A stretch of DNA of 64,000 bases, from assembly GCA_028829895.1 (NCBI GenBank), contig CM054177.1, positions 82,504,663-82,568,662 of the forward strand, read 5' to 3'. The notes beneath the pieces were generated by a model, which saw only the letters and a program-made list of their open reading frames with translations, was not told where the DNA came from and ran no database searches. This document shows, in pieces, positions 25,708 through 36,904 of this stretch (its first letter is position 1; each line of letters begins with the position of its first letter). The position numbers and the translations under genes are program-made. The DNA comes from Sinotaia quadrata (lineage: Eukaryota; Mollusca; Gastropoda; Architaenioglossa; Viviparidae).

Positions 25708-26231
25708 GTATGTGGTTTTGCTTGCCTAAATAATATCATATTCATGTTGATCTCTTGACATTAACTTTATTTTATATTATATTTAAATGTATGATGTTCG
25801 TGTAAGTAAGGATGTTATTGTCAAGCGTTGGAACATATTTGAAAACTGGGACCGTTATTTCATTTTTAAGTTGGCACGAGATGCTCATTGTGTCATTACA
25901 GAAAATAATTCAATAAGCTAAGGATAATAAAGAACTTTTATCTCCTTAGCATACACCGCAGGTAATTCGGTCATCAGAGAATTTCACTTCAGTTCGAGGG
26001 GAATATTTATTATTAAGTGCGAGAGCTTCTGAAGTTAATCAGCCACTCGACAGTACTTTTGCCTAATGTTAACTTTTCGTAACTCCCTTGATATCATTAA
26101 TTATTTTATTTCAAGCTAAAATTTTTTGCTTGTTTGAGCCATGTAAAAGAAACCGATTTCATGTATATACACTATTTTCTAAAAGAATGATTTAACCCAT
26201 CACTTTGACGGACACTAGAAAGTTATTGGAA

Positions 26232-26284
26232 ATGACGTCGTGCATTGTAAAATAATTTCCGGGAGTCTGGCTGCCATGGTTACC
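26232..26284. promoter_or_regulatory. Candidate regulatory cluster (CRE half, STAT/ETS-like, RFX X-box-like)
   Basis: TGACGTCG, TTTCCGGGAG and GCTGCCATGGTTACC lie within 53 bp. The last is one base from an RFX X-box on the minus strand. It sits just before the 26-bp array at 26390. Confidence 0.25.
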
Positions 26285-26389
26285 TAGACTATTTTAGATG
26301 TGACAATAGGAAGCAGATATTTTTTTAAAAGTCCATTGTCCTTCACTTGCAAAGCAAGCAGCTTCACACCGTCCTAGATCATTAGATTT

Positions 26390-26835
26390 CGTACGGCTTG
26401 TAACGCGATAGTCAATGTACGGCATGTAATGCAACCATAAAGGTACGGCTTGTAACGCGACAGTCAAGGTACGGCGTGTAACGCAACCATAAAGGTACGG
26501 CTTGTAATGCGATAGTCAATGTATGGCATGTAACGCAACAATAAAGGTACGGCTTGTAACGCGACAGGCAAGGAGTACGGCGTGTAATGCAGCCATAAAG
26601 GTACGGCTTGTAACGTGACAGTCAAGGTACGGCGTGTAACGCACCCATAAAAGTACGGCTTGTAACGCGATAGACAATGTACGGCGTGTAACGCAACAAT
26701 GAAGGTACGGCTTGTAACGCGACAGTCAAGGTACTGCTTGTAACGAGACAGTCAAAGTATGGCTTCTAACGGGACAGTCAAAGTACGGCTTCTAACGTGA
26801 CAGTCAAGGTACGGCTTGTAACGCGACAGCCAAGA
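26390..26835 (+). repeat. 26-bp two-subtype minisatellite, CpG-rich
   Basis: Alternating subtypes (GTACGGCTTGTAACGCGACA and GTACGGCGTGTAACGCAACC) make a 52-bp higher-order repeat. The last units are of the first subtype only. Confidence 0.95.
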
Positions 26836-27344
26836 TCTATGCTTGCGCAAGAATGTAGTCAATAATTGGTTTAATGACTTCCGCAAGGACTCTGGGACCA
26901 CGCATGTTCAATGTTCTCTGCTGAACTATCGCTTTATGGAGGTGATGTAAAGGGGTTGCAAACTAGTACAGGTTGAGTAAGGAAGAGAAATTAGTCAAAG
27001 AGGAAAGAAAAAAAGAAGGAAAAGCGAAAGGTCGACTAAGTTTTGTGTTTTAAGAAGGCGAATAGGGTGGGGTGGGTGGGAATCGAAAGAATAATGGATA
27101 ACGAACAGCACAGCGATTGTAAGCCGCAGCGTTCATTTGAAATGTCTTCCGTCTTCTATTGCGTATTGGTATGGATTGAGTCCCTTGAAACAAGCTCAAG
27201 TTGCTTCCCTTTCTGGCAATGCGTGGGTTACAACGGGTGGGGGAGGAACTATTTCTGACAACAGAGTGACGATACAAAATCTGTGACAAAGAATGACGTA
27301 AAGTAATTGTGTTTCATATTTATGATAATACTCTTCTCCCACCG

Positions 27345-27720
27345 AGCCGTGTGTGTGCATGCACGCACGCACGCACAAACACACAAGTATATTCACTTTC
27401 ATTTATTCATATATATATACAAAGTACACGCTTAAAACACAGACACACAGGTACACAAATGCATAAACACACTAGAACGTACAAGCATACACATAAAACA
27501 TACACATAAGAACATGTGTATACACAATTCATATGCATAAGTATATTGACACAAAAGCACACGAATACTATAATGTACACAGGTCATATACAAAAGCTCA
27601 AAGAGACTGACACACACAAAATACATTGTATACACATATGCGCGAAACTTTCAAGCAGAACACATACAAAGCACACTAACACAAATACACACAACCGCGC
27701 ACGCGCGCGCATACACACAC
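27345..27720. repeat. Degenerate CA-rich tract
   Basis: ACACA-rich with CGCG interruptions. Confidence 0.75.
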
Positions 27721-27985
27721 ATACAGACTCAAACATTATCACGAACTACAAATAATCTCGGTCCACGTCACATACAGACTCAAACATTATCACGAACTAC
27801 AAATAATCTCGGTCCACGTCACATACAGACTCAAACATTATCACGAACTACAAACAATCTCCGTCCACGTCACATACAGACTCAAACATTATCACGAACT
27901 CCAAATAATCTCGGTCCACGTCACATACAGACTCAAACATTATCACGAACTACAAATAATCTCCATCCACGTCACATATAGTCAC
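27719..27985 (+). repeat. 51-bp minisatellite
   Basis: Five units with CAAACATTATCACGAACTAC. Confidence 0.95.
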
Positions 27986-28189
27986 AAAGTCATAATTGCA
28001 AGACAAAAGAAAATTGCATAATGTATGAAATACACATCAGACGATTTTGTACTTTAAAAAGCACATTATTATAACTAATAATTAAAAATGAAATATCCAC
28101 TTTAATATTACCCAAACCTGATCACATAGCGTGAGATATAAATGATATCCTACGTTTTTTTTTAAAAACATTTTTGTAATACATTCCAA

Positions 28190-28930
28190 TGTTCTCCGTG
28201 TCTCAGTTTAAATTTTATATGTATGCCCTTTATAATGTTCTGTCGAGATTGCCCCATGTGAGCCCTGTCATGAGTGAGCCCTTTTATATGAGGCTCTCTG
28301 TCATCGATTGTACTCTATCAAATGTGGATCCCTATTGCGTTTATGTCCTTTCTCTATGTCAGGTGTCCTGTCATGTATTGTGCCCTGTCGTGTGCAGACT
28401 TCTTTCATGAGCTGTGCCCTGTCAAGTTTAGCGCCTTGTAATAAATTGTGCCTTGTCATTTAAATTGTCCCCTTTCGTGTGTAGCCCTTTCTCATAAATT
28501 GTACCCTGTCATTTATTGTCAAATGTCGGGTGTAGCCCTCTCTCATGAGTTGTGCCCTGTCATGTATTGTCCCCTATCGAGTGTATCCTTCTTTCACGAG
28601 GTGTACCCTGTCAAGTTTAGCGTCGTGTGATAAGTTGTGCCTTGTCAAGAGTTTGCTCTGTTATATGAGGTATCCTGTGATGCATGTGTCCTCTCATGAA
28701 TGTACCCTATTATATATACTTGGGTATGAGTTGCATCCTATCATGTTTTGCCCTGGTATAACTATACCCTGTCATGCATGTGCCCTCTCATGAATGTACC
28801 ATATGTGTTGTGTCGTGTCCTAAGTTGTGCCCTGTGTTGTGTACCCAGTCATGCACGAGTCCAATCATGAATGCGCTTTGTTTGGTGCTCTGCCATGTGT
28901 GTGACCTGTTCGCGCTGTCTTGCTTGAAGT
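28190..28930 (+). repeat. Degenerate repeat of about 25 bp (GCCCTGTCATG)
   Basis: About 25 diverged units with TTGTGCCCTGTCATGT; an old minisatellite. Confidence 0.8.
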
Positions 28931-29096
28931 GTTATTTATTGATTTATGCAGCTGCTCGATTTCGTGGATTTTTACTATTGTCTCGGTGTTTCCTTTTCTA
29001 TATCCGACACAAACTGTTGCTTGTCCTTAAATCTCTTTGATGTTAAAATTTTATTCATTGCTATTCATGTGCACACACATTCAAATTTTATTCATG

Positions 29097-29402
29097 TGCA
29101 CACACATCATCACACCACATACACACACACACCGTCACACCACATACACCCTCCATCACACCACATACACATACCCCATCACACCACATACACACACCAT
29201 CACACCACATACACTCACCATCACACCACATACACTCACCATCACACCACATACACTCACCATCACACCACATACACACACCATCACACCACATACACTC
29301 ACCATCACACCATATACACTCACCATCACACCACATACACTCACCATCACACCACATACACACACCATCACACCACAAACGCACACACCATCACACCACA
29401 CA
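29097..29402 (+). repeat. 21-bp minisatellite
   Basis: About 14 units with CCATCACACCACATACAC. The 7-codon unit gives open frames on both strands (His/Thr-rich and Cys/Trp-rich), which are artefacts. Confidence 0.95.
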
Positions 29403-29701
29403 CGTATACATACATGTATTCTTCCACCCAATAGAGCTAGCTTTTATCTTTCATCCCAAGTCCTTCAACAGAGCAATACTGACAGTGTCTTTCGACTTCA
29501 ACTATTTCTCTCTAGCATATAGCTCTCCCCGCCATCGTCCCTCCTGTCCTCTCTGTTCTTCAGCCAGCCTGTCCCTCCATCCCTTTCTCATACTATCCCA
29601 CTCTCCTTTCTTCCTTCCTCTCTTTTTCTTTACTACCACTCTTATTTCATCTCTCATTCCATCTCTTCTCCTTTTCCGTCATTCGTCTTCAATCTCTCCA
29701 C

Positions 29702-29780
<79 letters not shown>
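29702..29780. repeat. (CT)n microsatellite
   Basis: Uninterrupted CT run behind a 180-bp pyrimidine-rich tract. Confidence 0.95.
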
Positions 29781-29782
<2 letters not shown>

Positions 29783-30026
29783 CATTCTCACAAAAAGCCA
29801 ATGTTTTTACTATTATCTTATAGTTCTGTCTGCGCGACTGAAATTTGCAACTATGATATACAGATTGGAAGTTAGGTTCTTCCTAATGTTATCAAATTCT
29901 ACACCAGTGAATAGTTTTTGGTTTCCGAGAAGGCGGTTACGAGTTGGTCATTCTGTAAGACCGAAGAAAAAGCAAAAAGAACAATCCGTTTCATATCTGT
30001 TGCTTGTCAGAGGCTCGGACACACCA

Positions 30027-30125
30027 CATCCCAACATCGATATAGCTATCGCCAAGTCTAGCGCTATTTACAAACATCCCAACATCGACATAGCTATCGA
30101 CAAGTCTAGCGCTATTTACAAACAT
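30027..30125 (+). repeat. 48-bp direct duplication
   Basis: Two units with CCCAACATCGA and AAGTCTAGCGCTATTTACAA, inside an unrecognised 226-codon frame (29853-30533). Confidence 0.9.
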
Positions 30126-30289
30126 CCGTCCTTGTCTAATGAAATTGGTCGAGGAGTGTATTTTGAAAATGTTTATTTTAAAATTCAAAATGACCCAACT
30201 CAATACCAAGCCCCGTTTCTATTTCCCTCCTATTCATCCCCGCCTTTTCCAAGATGTCATTTAGCCTGCCCCTCAGTTTCTCACTCCGA

Positions 30290-30325
30290 TCTCTCTCTCT
30301 CTCTCTCTCTCTCGCTCTCTCACCT
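30290..30325. repeat. (CT)n microsatellite
   Basis: CT run of about 30 bp. Confidence 0.9.
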
Positions 30326-30529
30326 CTTCCCTCTTGACGAACTGCCGGGATTTAAAAATTTACGAAAGAATGTTACATTTGATTACACCAAACTGCTGTT
30401 TTGTGCGCCTAATGACATTCTAAGCAAAATTAAAACCGATCAAAATGGTCTCATCTCACTAACATTACAACAATTGTGTAGAAAGCCATACTATCTGTCT
30501 GCGGTTCCTTTTTCTTTGTTCGTTAAAGT

Positions 30530-30895
30530 ATAGGAGTGAAGTAGGGGATGAAGTAGGTATTGAAGAGGGTAGTTAAGTGTGTAGTGGATTGGGTAGTGAA
30601 ATGGCAGTACAATAGGTAGTGAAGTGTGTAGTTAAATAAGTAGTGAAGTGGGCAGCGAAATGGATAGTGAAATGGGTAGTGAAATGGCAGTAAAATTGGT
30701 AGTGAAGTGGGTTGTTAAATGAGTAGTGAAGTGGGCAATAAAATGGGTAGTAACATGGCAGTAAAACTGGTAGTGAAGTGGGTAGTTAAATGAGTAGTGA
30801 AGTGGGCAGCGAAGTGAACGATGAAGTGGGGAGCTATGCGGGCATTATAGTGGGCAGTGAAATGGGTAACGAAGTGGGTGGTGAAGTGGGTAGAA
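30530..30895 (+). repeat. 12-bp repeat array (GTAGTGAAGTGG)
   Basis: About 30 diverged units of G(T/C)AGTGAAGTGG, partly in 60-70 bp higher-order blocks. Confidence 0.9.
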
Positions 30896-31990
30896 GAAAA
30901 CGAAAATTAATTGCTTGTTGGAATAAGGCAAGCAAGGATTTCACTTTGTTTCTGTCGTTAACCACAGAGCTATATCTTTACCAGCTGTTTGAATCTTTGC
31001 ATATTTTTTCTACGTTTTGCAAATTGACTGTTTTAAATGTAATTACCTATTACAGATTTTGTTTTGTATTTTTGCACTAGATTTTTTTTTATTGTTTCCC
31101 ATTTGATAGAGAGATACTCTGGAAGCTATTTTATGCAATGCAATTCTAGAACAACGGTATAATTATTATCTGTTCGTTATTTGCATTTCTACCGGACTTG
31201 TGCGCACACTGAAGGAAATACACCGGAAATCATCTGTGAGACATTAAAAGATAAAATTAAATAAATAAAATAGTTTGCTCGTTAGGATAGAAAGAAAAGA
31301 ATTTGAAACATTTTGAACACGTGCAACAAAAAGTAAAATGGAAATTAAATTACCAAATTAAAAGAAGCTCAGAGAAGGAAACGGAAACAAAGTAAAGAAG
31401 TAAAAACATCAATATAATCTAAACACACTAAAAAAAAAATAAACCGCTCATAATGAAACAAAGCAAATCAAAACAAGAAGAATACACCAAAACGAAAAAA
31501 AGAAAAATAACACAACGAAACTAAGCACAACAGAATTTTTAAAAAGTAGATTACACAACAAACAAAATTACCGAAGCATGTCATAACGAAACAAAATATT
31601 CTCAAAGAGTTTCATAATATATTTTGTTTACATTTTCTTCAACATCAAACATTTATTTTCCTAAAGTTCAATTCTTTAACTCATAAAATAATGTCTGCTT
31701 ATTTGGATATTGCTGACTTATCCCTTATGCATGAATATCAGAGGTCGGGTTATTTGAGGGTGTGGACTGTACTGCTAGTGGAGGTTAAGGTCGGGGTAGT
31801 ATTACAGTGAGGCTTGGTGGTACTGCTCGTGAAGGTTATTTGACGGTCACACCGAAATAGTTCAAACATCACGGATTTGTTTCCATAGCGACTGGCTTCG
31901 GGTGAGTCTTAGAGGAATTGTGGTAAATCCCCTGGATTGGAATTGCATATGAATGTCTCTTGCAAGTGAATGTGTCTGTACAGTTTTGCA
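30895..31990. other. A-rich intergenic stretch
   Basis: 31240-31600 is very A-rich with short AAACAAA-type repeats. No gene is seen. Confidence 0.4.
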
Positions 31991-31996
31991 TCTTCA

Positions 31997-32126
31997 TGTG
32001 TGGATAGACGTCTTGATAAGTGGGTGTTAAGGACGTCACTTACCCGTATTATATAGTTCAATGTGTGGATAGACGTCTTGATAGGTGGGTGTTAAGGATG
32101 TCATTTACCCGTATTATTTTATTACA
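31997..32126 (+). repeat. 65-bp direct duplication
   Basis: Two units sharing TGTGTGGATAGACGTCTTGA. Confidence 0.9.
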
Positions 32127-32175
32127 TATAGTTCAATGTCCTACTTCTGCATTTACCAGCACACTGTAGGCCTTG

Positions 32176-32232
32176 TGGTCAGGGCCGTCTTAACAGCATT
32201 ATAGGTCCACGGGCAAAGCAGTGCACTAGGGC
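32176..32232 (+). mobile_element. Possible non-autonomous hAT-like/MITE terminus
   Basis: Begins CAGGGCCGTCTTAACAGC and continues with GGGCAAAGCAGTGCACTAGG and GCCC. A CAGGG start and G/C-rich sub-terminal motifs are typical of hAT-derived ends in animals. The partner end (GGCCCTG) was not found within the next kilobase, so it is truncated or a different element type. Confidence 0.4.
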
Positions 32233-32665
32233 CCTTCCCTACACTACTGAGCTCTATATGGAGATGACACAAACGTCCGCCATATTGAAAAGACCAAAGC
32301 ATTGTATCGTCTGTGGTAACTGCGCGTTTAGCATCGACAGTTTTCGAAATATTTATACCCAATTTTATGAATCTATAATTCAATAAATATAATTAAATTT
32401 ACAACACAATACAAACAAACAATATGAGAAAAGATCTTCAAGATTTTCTCTTCAGAAAATAATTATCAATGAAATTTAAACGTGCAAAGCGATAGCAATA
32501 CGATGTAGATAATTTTACTATTTCTATATTTATGAAAGATTTGGGAAAATTGTTTAAATTATATGCACATTCTAATGGCAATACTTGTCTGAATTTGAAA
32601 AACCGAATCGATCTAGCCCATTTCTTTACATTGTAGTTATTGTTAAACTGAGCATTGAAGGCTAA

Positions 32666-32735
32666 AGAGTTAGCTCTACCAAAGAGTTTAATTAGTATTA
32701 TTTATGAAATAATCGTTGCTGTGAGAGCTAACTCT
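32666..32735. repeat. Perfect 12-bp inverted repeat
   Basis: AGAGTTAGCTCT (32666-32677) and AGAGCTAACTCT (32724-32735) are perfect complements with a 46-base loop. Confidence 0.8.
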
Positions 32736-32975
32736 ACATTAGTGTTTCCAAAATTTATTCGTGTTCTGAGTAAACCGGTTTCCTTTACACCAACATTTTC
32801 TCCAGCACTAGTGTTTGTATACTGATATTTTGCTAGTTTTGTATATTTATTTTCCATATTCATCGTGATCAATGTCAAGTGGGCATTTTATCATAAAGAT
32901 TGTGTAGTGTGTGCTTTGATTTTGAAAAATATAAGGTACCTCTTAAATAAATACAAATTATTTTTTAAATGTGCG

Positions 32976-33086
32976 CGCCAGGCACTGCATAAGCTGTTTA
33001 GGAGTTGCAATTGTTTGCTGTGTGCACCAGGCACTGCATACGCTGTTTTTTGTATCGTGCATGAGTTGCAATTGTTTGCTGTGTGC
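32976..33086. repeat. Two-copy direct repeat upstream of the cystine-knot gene
   Basis: Two copies of a roughly 55-bp unit containing CAGGCACTGCAT and GAGTTGCAATTGTTTGCTG, 190-300 bp upstream of the signal-peptide exon. It could be part of the promoter or leader. Confidence 0.6.
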
Positions 33087-33270
33087 GGAGAAAGAGAGAG
33101 AAAAGGAATGAATGAAGATTTCCTACTCTTTACATCATTATTGTCGTCTTCATCATCGTCATTATGATCCTTCAATTGTTATACTGTTAGCTATTATTGT
33201 TATTATGATGATGATTATTATTATTATTAATATCATTATCGTTCTTATAGATGATATCGGTGCACTGGCG

Positions 33271-33340
33271 ATGATGGGGATCGACTTACAATCGGTGCTG
33301 TGGTTGTTGTTACTGCTGGTTGTCTGCTTAACAACACATG
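33271..33340 (+). CDS. Cystine-knot protein, exon 1 (signal peptide)
   Basis: Encodes a classic signal peptide: two Met, a short polar start, then Trp followed by an uninterrupted Leu/Val core (residues 9-20) and TTH before the splice. The donor is CATG|GTAAGG, leaving one base, so the junction codon becomes Ala24, which fits a signal-peptidase site just before the first knot. The start is chosen at the first of two adjacent ATGs because the upstream open frame is low-complexity Ile/Met from ATT/ATG repeats. A signal peptide alone in exon 1 with a phase-1 junction is common in secreted cysteine-rich proteins and allows module shuffling. Confidence 0.75.
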
Positions 33341-33468
33341 GTAAGGATAACATTTTCTTTCATCACCTGAACAACAAATAAACTTATAAGTTGTGTTTAT
33401 GGGTGGATGGGTGTTTTCAACATGTGAATCAAGCCTCCAGCTGTTCATTGTTAAATGCCATTTTATAA

Positions 33469-33471
<3 letters not shown>

Positions 33472-33529
<58 letters not shown>
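33472..33529. repeat. (GT)n microsatellite
   Basis: Pure GT run in the intron of the cystine-knot gene. Confidence 0.95.
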
Positions 33530-33531
<2 letters not shown>

Positions 33532-33703
33532 ACTTTCGTCTCCTTTGACGGTAACTTATATGACAGTGCTTCTATATGCCAGAGTTATCATTTGAATAAG
33601 ATGTTTTGACTGAAGTTATGCAACAAGTGGGATGATTTTTTAAAATAAAAAATTTACTTTTTATTTTTTTTTATATTCTTCAACATTGTTTCCTTGTCCA
33701 CAT

Positions 33704-33706
<3 letters not shown>

Positions 33707-33733
<27 letters not shown>
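33707..33733. repeat. (TTTC)n microsatellite
   Basis: About six TTTC units. Confidence 0.9.
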
Positions 33734-33734
<1 letters not shown>

Positions 33735-33829
33735 AATCGTACTTGCTCTCTCGTTTTAAATTTTCAAGATTAAAAATGCAACAATACACGAGCGTCTGAC
33801 AGCCCACTTTAGGGTGAGTCAGCCCGTGA

Positions 33830-33935
33830 ATTCATATGCAATATGGATATGCTGAGTGAGTCAACATGTACTCAAATGTAGTATGGGTATTCTGAGTGAG
33901 TCAGCCCATGTACTCAAATGTAGTATGGGTATGCT
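33830..33935 (+). repeat. Three-unit repeat of about 40-48 bp
   Basis: Units share CTCAAATGTAGTATGGGTAT and GAGTGAGTCA. Confidence 0.8.
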
Positions 33936-35036
33936 GCTATATCATAAACATCATTACTTCGCCCTGACCAGTAGGACACTGGTCTTGACACTAGAGTTTT
34001 AATATTCAAGGAAATGTTAGTGTCGCACGACGCCACCCTAGTTACTGGTTATGATTATCATTATTATTTATCATTCATAATTAATTACAAGTGTTGAGAA
34101 TCTTAATTTATGTTAGTAATAATTCTCCAGAATACTCCATTCATCCCTCTCAATTGGCGGATATGCAGGTATTGTAAACATTTTCTCTTCCACAACATTA
34201 AAAGAAAAAAAATACTGCCACACAATATTTCCTTATGTGGAGAACTTCTTACCAGAGGAGACGATAAATCCGTCTTTGATCTACGTTTAGCGAGCTCCCG
34301 TCCACCCACTGTCTCTCCAACATATGGTTGTCAATATGTGTAAGAAGGTCAATAAATTTTACAATAAATTTATTAAATCACCAATCAAATTACATATAAC
34401 AAATACAATGGAAAAGATTATTTGACGTCAATATTTCCACAAAACCACGTTGGAATATCTATACAGTCTTTTATCCTAACACATAATTCAGCAGATTAGT
34501 GTCAATGCAAATCATATGATAATTCTTATCAGAGAACAGAAATGGAGTTAGAGAGAGATAAGCGATAATAGTTTGTATGGCAATCTTCTTTGACACACTT
34601 TTGCAACAATGCCACAAGTTTATTGTTCACAACAGAATTGTCAGTTCTTCATGTATTCCTCTAGCACTCTGTAGAATATTCCATGAGCCGCTGTTTTCTT
34701 GAGACTAATGTGGGCGCTCCTTTGCCATATTAGTTCCCTCAAGCAGAACAACAATGTAACAATTTCCAGTAACTTCCATATACCAGAAATTCCACGTTGT
34801 AGTCAAGCAATTTTTTGCCCCGTAATACAATTAACAACGCGCAGGGTACCCTTACACTTACATGCTGTGGGTAGTGACTTCTTGAATCTACCCTTTTCGT
34901 AGCAGAAAATTTAGAAAATCAAGAGATTCTATAATTTCAAAAAGGCTACTTCTTTCCATGAAGCTAACGGTCAATTCATGACCGGACTTCTGCCACACCA
35001 AGTTCAAAGTGATTAGAAAATAAAATTATTTCAGCA

Positions 35037-35287
35037 AGTAAAGTTTGATCTCGGCCCATTGGCTGGTCTCATTCTCGTAAATGTTAACCACTGGATAATA
35101 AACAATATTCATTTGCATACGACCGGCTTAGATTACATCTGCAAGTTCTAGCATATTCTCCACCGGAGTTGTTTACTCCAAAAGTATCATCATAAGCAGT
35201 GTCCAAGGTCGGGTCACATTAACAATGGCAACAAAGATATGATTAGTAAGTATATAAATAGGGATGGGCAAATTTACTCCGCCACAG
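35037..35287 (+). repeat. Dispersed 250-bp repeat, copy 2
   Basis: Second copy of the element at 14908-15160, located in the intron of the cystine-knot gene, same strand as the gene. The right border is near CCGCCACAG. No target-site duplication could be fixed by eye. Confidence 0.7.
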
Positions 35288-35539
35288 TTAGTTTATGGAA
35301 CAATACGTAATTCTTTCTCTGTCTTTCTCTCTCTCTCTGCTTTAATGTATTCAATGTTAATTCTGATATAATTTTATATTGATATATTAAAACAATCAGT
35401 ACATGTAAATATCATATGCCACTTATTTTATATCAGTCATACATTTGCTGTTGTTTAGCTAACAGTTTTAAATATGTTTGTTGTAAAAATTTGCACTCAT
35501 TCTGTCACGATAATCCTTATAAAGTAATTCTTTTACCGT

Positions 35540-35925
35540 AAGCAACATGGAGAAATGTTATAACATTAACTGAGACAACAATGGAGAAATGTTACAACAT
35601 TAACTGAGACAACAATGGAGAAATGTTACAACATTAACTGAGACAACAATGGAGAAATGTTACAACATTAACTGAGACAACAATGGAGAAATGTTACAAC
35701 ATTAACTGAGACAACAATGGAGAAATGTTATAACATTAACTGAGACAACAATGGAGAAATGTTATAACATTAACTGAGACAACATGGAGAAATGTTATAA
35801 CATTAACTGAGACAACAATGGAGAAATGTTATAACATTAACTGAGACAACATGGAGAAATGTTACAACATTAACTGAGACAACATGGAGAAATGTTACAA
35901 CATTAACTGAGACAACAATGCAGAG
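35540..35925 (+). repeat. 33/34-bp minisatellite in the cystine-knot gene intron
   Basis: Eleven units with ATGGAGAAATGTTACAACAT; several carry the palindrome TGTTATAACA. Confidence 0.95.
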
Positions 35926-36527
35926 TCCTTGTACATAGTAAGACGTGTCACTAATCAAACACTCAGTTACATAATTTCTTATCAATCAGCTGAACTGCAT
36001 ACACAGATAATAATCTATTTGCCTTCTAAGGAGTAGGAAAAAATTAATGCGTGGAAAATGCTAAAAATAGAAAAAGTTTTAAAATTATTTTTCACAAAAG
36101 TTAAGAAGGAAAGAAATGCATTTTCATAACTCAAAATTATTTAGTTAAAAACGGAAAATATATGGAGTTGATCTTAACTCACAGCGCAGACAGAACTTAA
36201 CAGCTCCAGAAAATTATGGCTTGAGTGTCAAAATATATTCTCTACTAAAACAATAAAGTGTCCTTTTGGGTCCGGTATATATAGGAATCCAGGTACTGTT
36301 TCTGGAATATCTCCTGATTCCCCAAATTTTCTAGTCCTATTAAGCAATGATGTCAGTGATAATGAAGAAAAACACATCATATATCAATATCATTGACAAT
36401 CACTGACAATCTTTTACGTACATTTATTTTTTTTATTATTCATATTCAGTTCCCTGAATGAAGGAAAATCCTTGAATAATGCTATTTTTGTATTGTACAA
36501 TATATGGTTTTCATTTTCTGTCGGTAG

Positions 36528-36904
36528 CGTTCAACTGTAAATTCAGTAATGAAGGGTGTGACTCGGACAGCGAATGCTGCTCACAGAAATGTGAGCAGTC
36601 ACATCCGGGCACCAATCCCCGCTGTACGAAGTGTTCACTGCACGAGCGCTGCCTCTACAATTACCAGTGCGAGGACCGGCTGGTCTGTGGAGCCAACAAC
36701 ACGTGCTGTGCGAAGTACTGGGGCATCTGCAACACGCGAAGAGACTGCTGCAACCTGAAATACGTTTGTTTAGACGTGGAGGGCTTTTACTACAAGCGCT
36801 GCCTGGACCCTCCAAAACAGACCTCCACGGCTTGCAGACAACCATTCCACATCTCTACGTTAGCCGCCTTGACATTCCTGATTGTGACCTTGACTCTACA
36901 GTAA
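36528..36904 (+). CDS. Cystine-knot protein, exon 2 (two knottin-like modules and hydrophobic tail)
   Basis: The acceptor is TTTTCTGTCGGTAG. Module 1 (residues 27-56) has spacing C-X6-C-X5-CC-X3-C-X10-C and module 2 (84-115) has C-X6-C-X5-CC-X5-C-X10-C; both are the inhibitor-cystine-knot pattern. Between them five Cys are spaced evenly, CX5C four times (59-83), ending next to the first Cys of module 2. An N-glycosylation sequon lies at Asn80. After a Pro/Thr/Ser-rich linker with one Cys (126), residues 131-147 form a hydrophobic tail with no charged residues and almost nothing after it, as in GPI-anchor signals. GC content and codon use differ from the AT-rich flanks, which supports coding. 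The knot spacing is shared by peptide ligands, inhibitors and venom peptides; the anchor argues for a cell-surface modulator rather than a venom toxin. I cannot assign a named family. Confidence 0.85.

Larger units (their letters stand above)
33271..36904 (+). other. Gene span: two-exon secreted cystine-knot protein
   Basis: Two exons joined in phase 1 across a 3187-bp intron (33341-36527) give 148 codons plus stop with no break. The intron holds a GT run, a copy of a dispersed 250-bp repeat and a 34-bp minisatellite. A leader exon border is possible at 33250 (TTCTTATAG). The predicted product is a small secreted, probably GPI-anchored, cysteine-rich protein. Confidence 0.75.

Noticed and set aside
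29853..30533. 226-codon open frame with a 16-residue duplication
   Set aside because: Contains a CT microsatellite (Ser-Leu run) and a 48-bp duplication; no recognisable domain, and an AT-rich chance frame is the simplest explanation.
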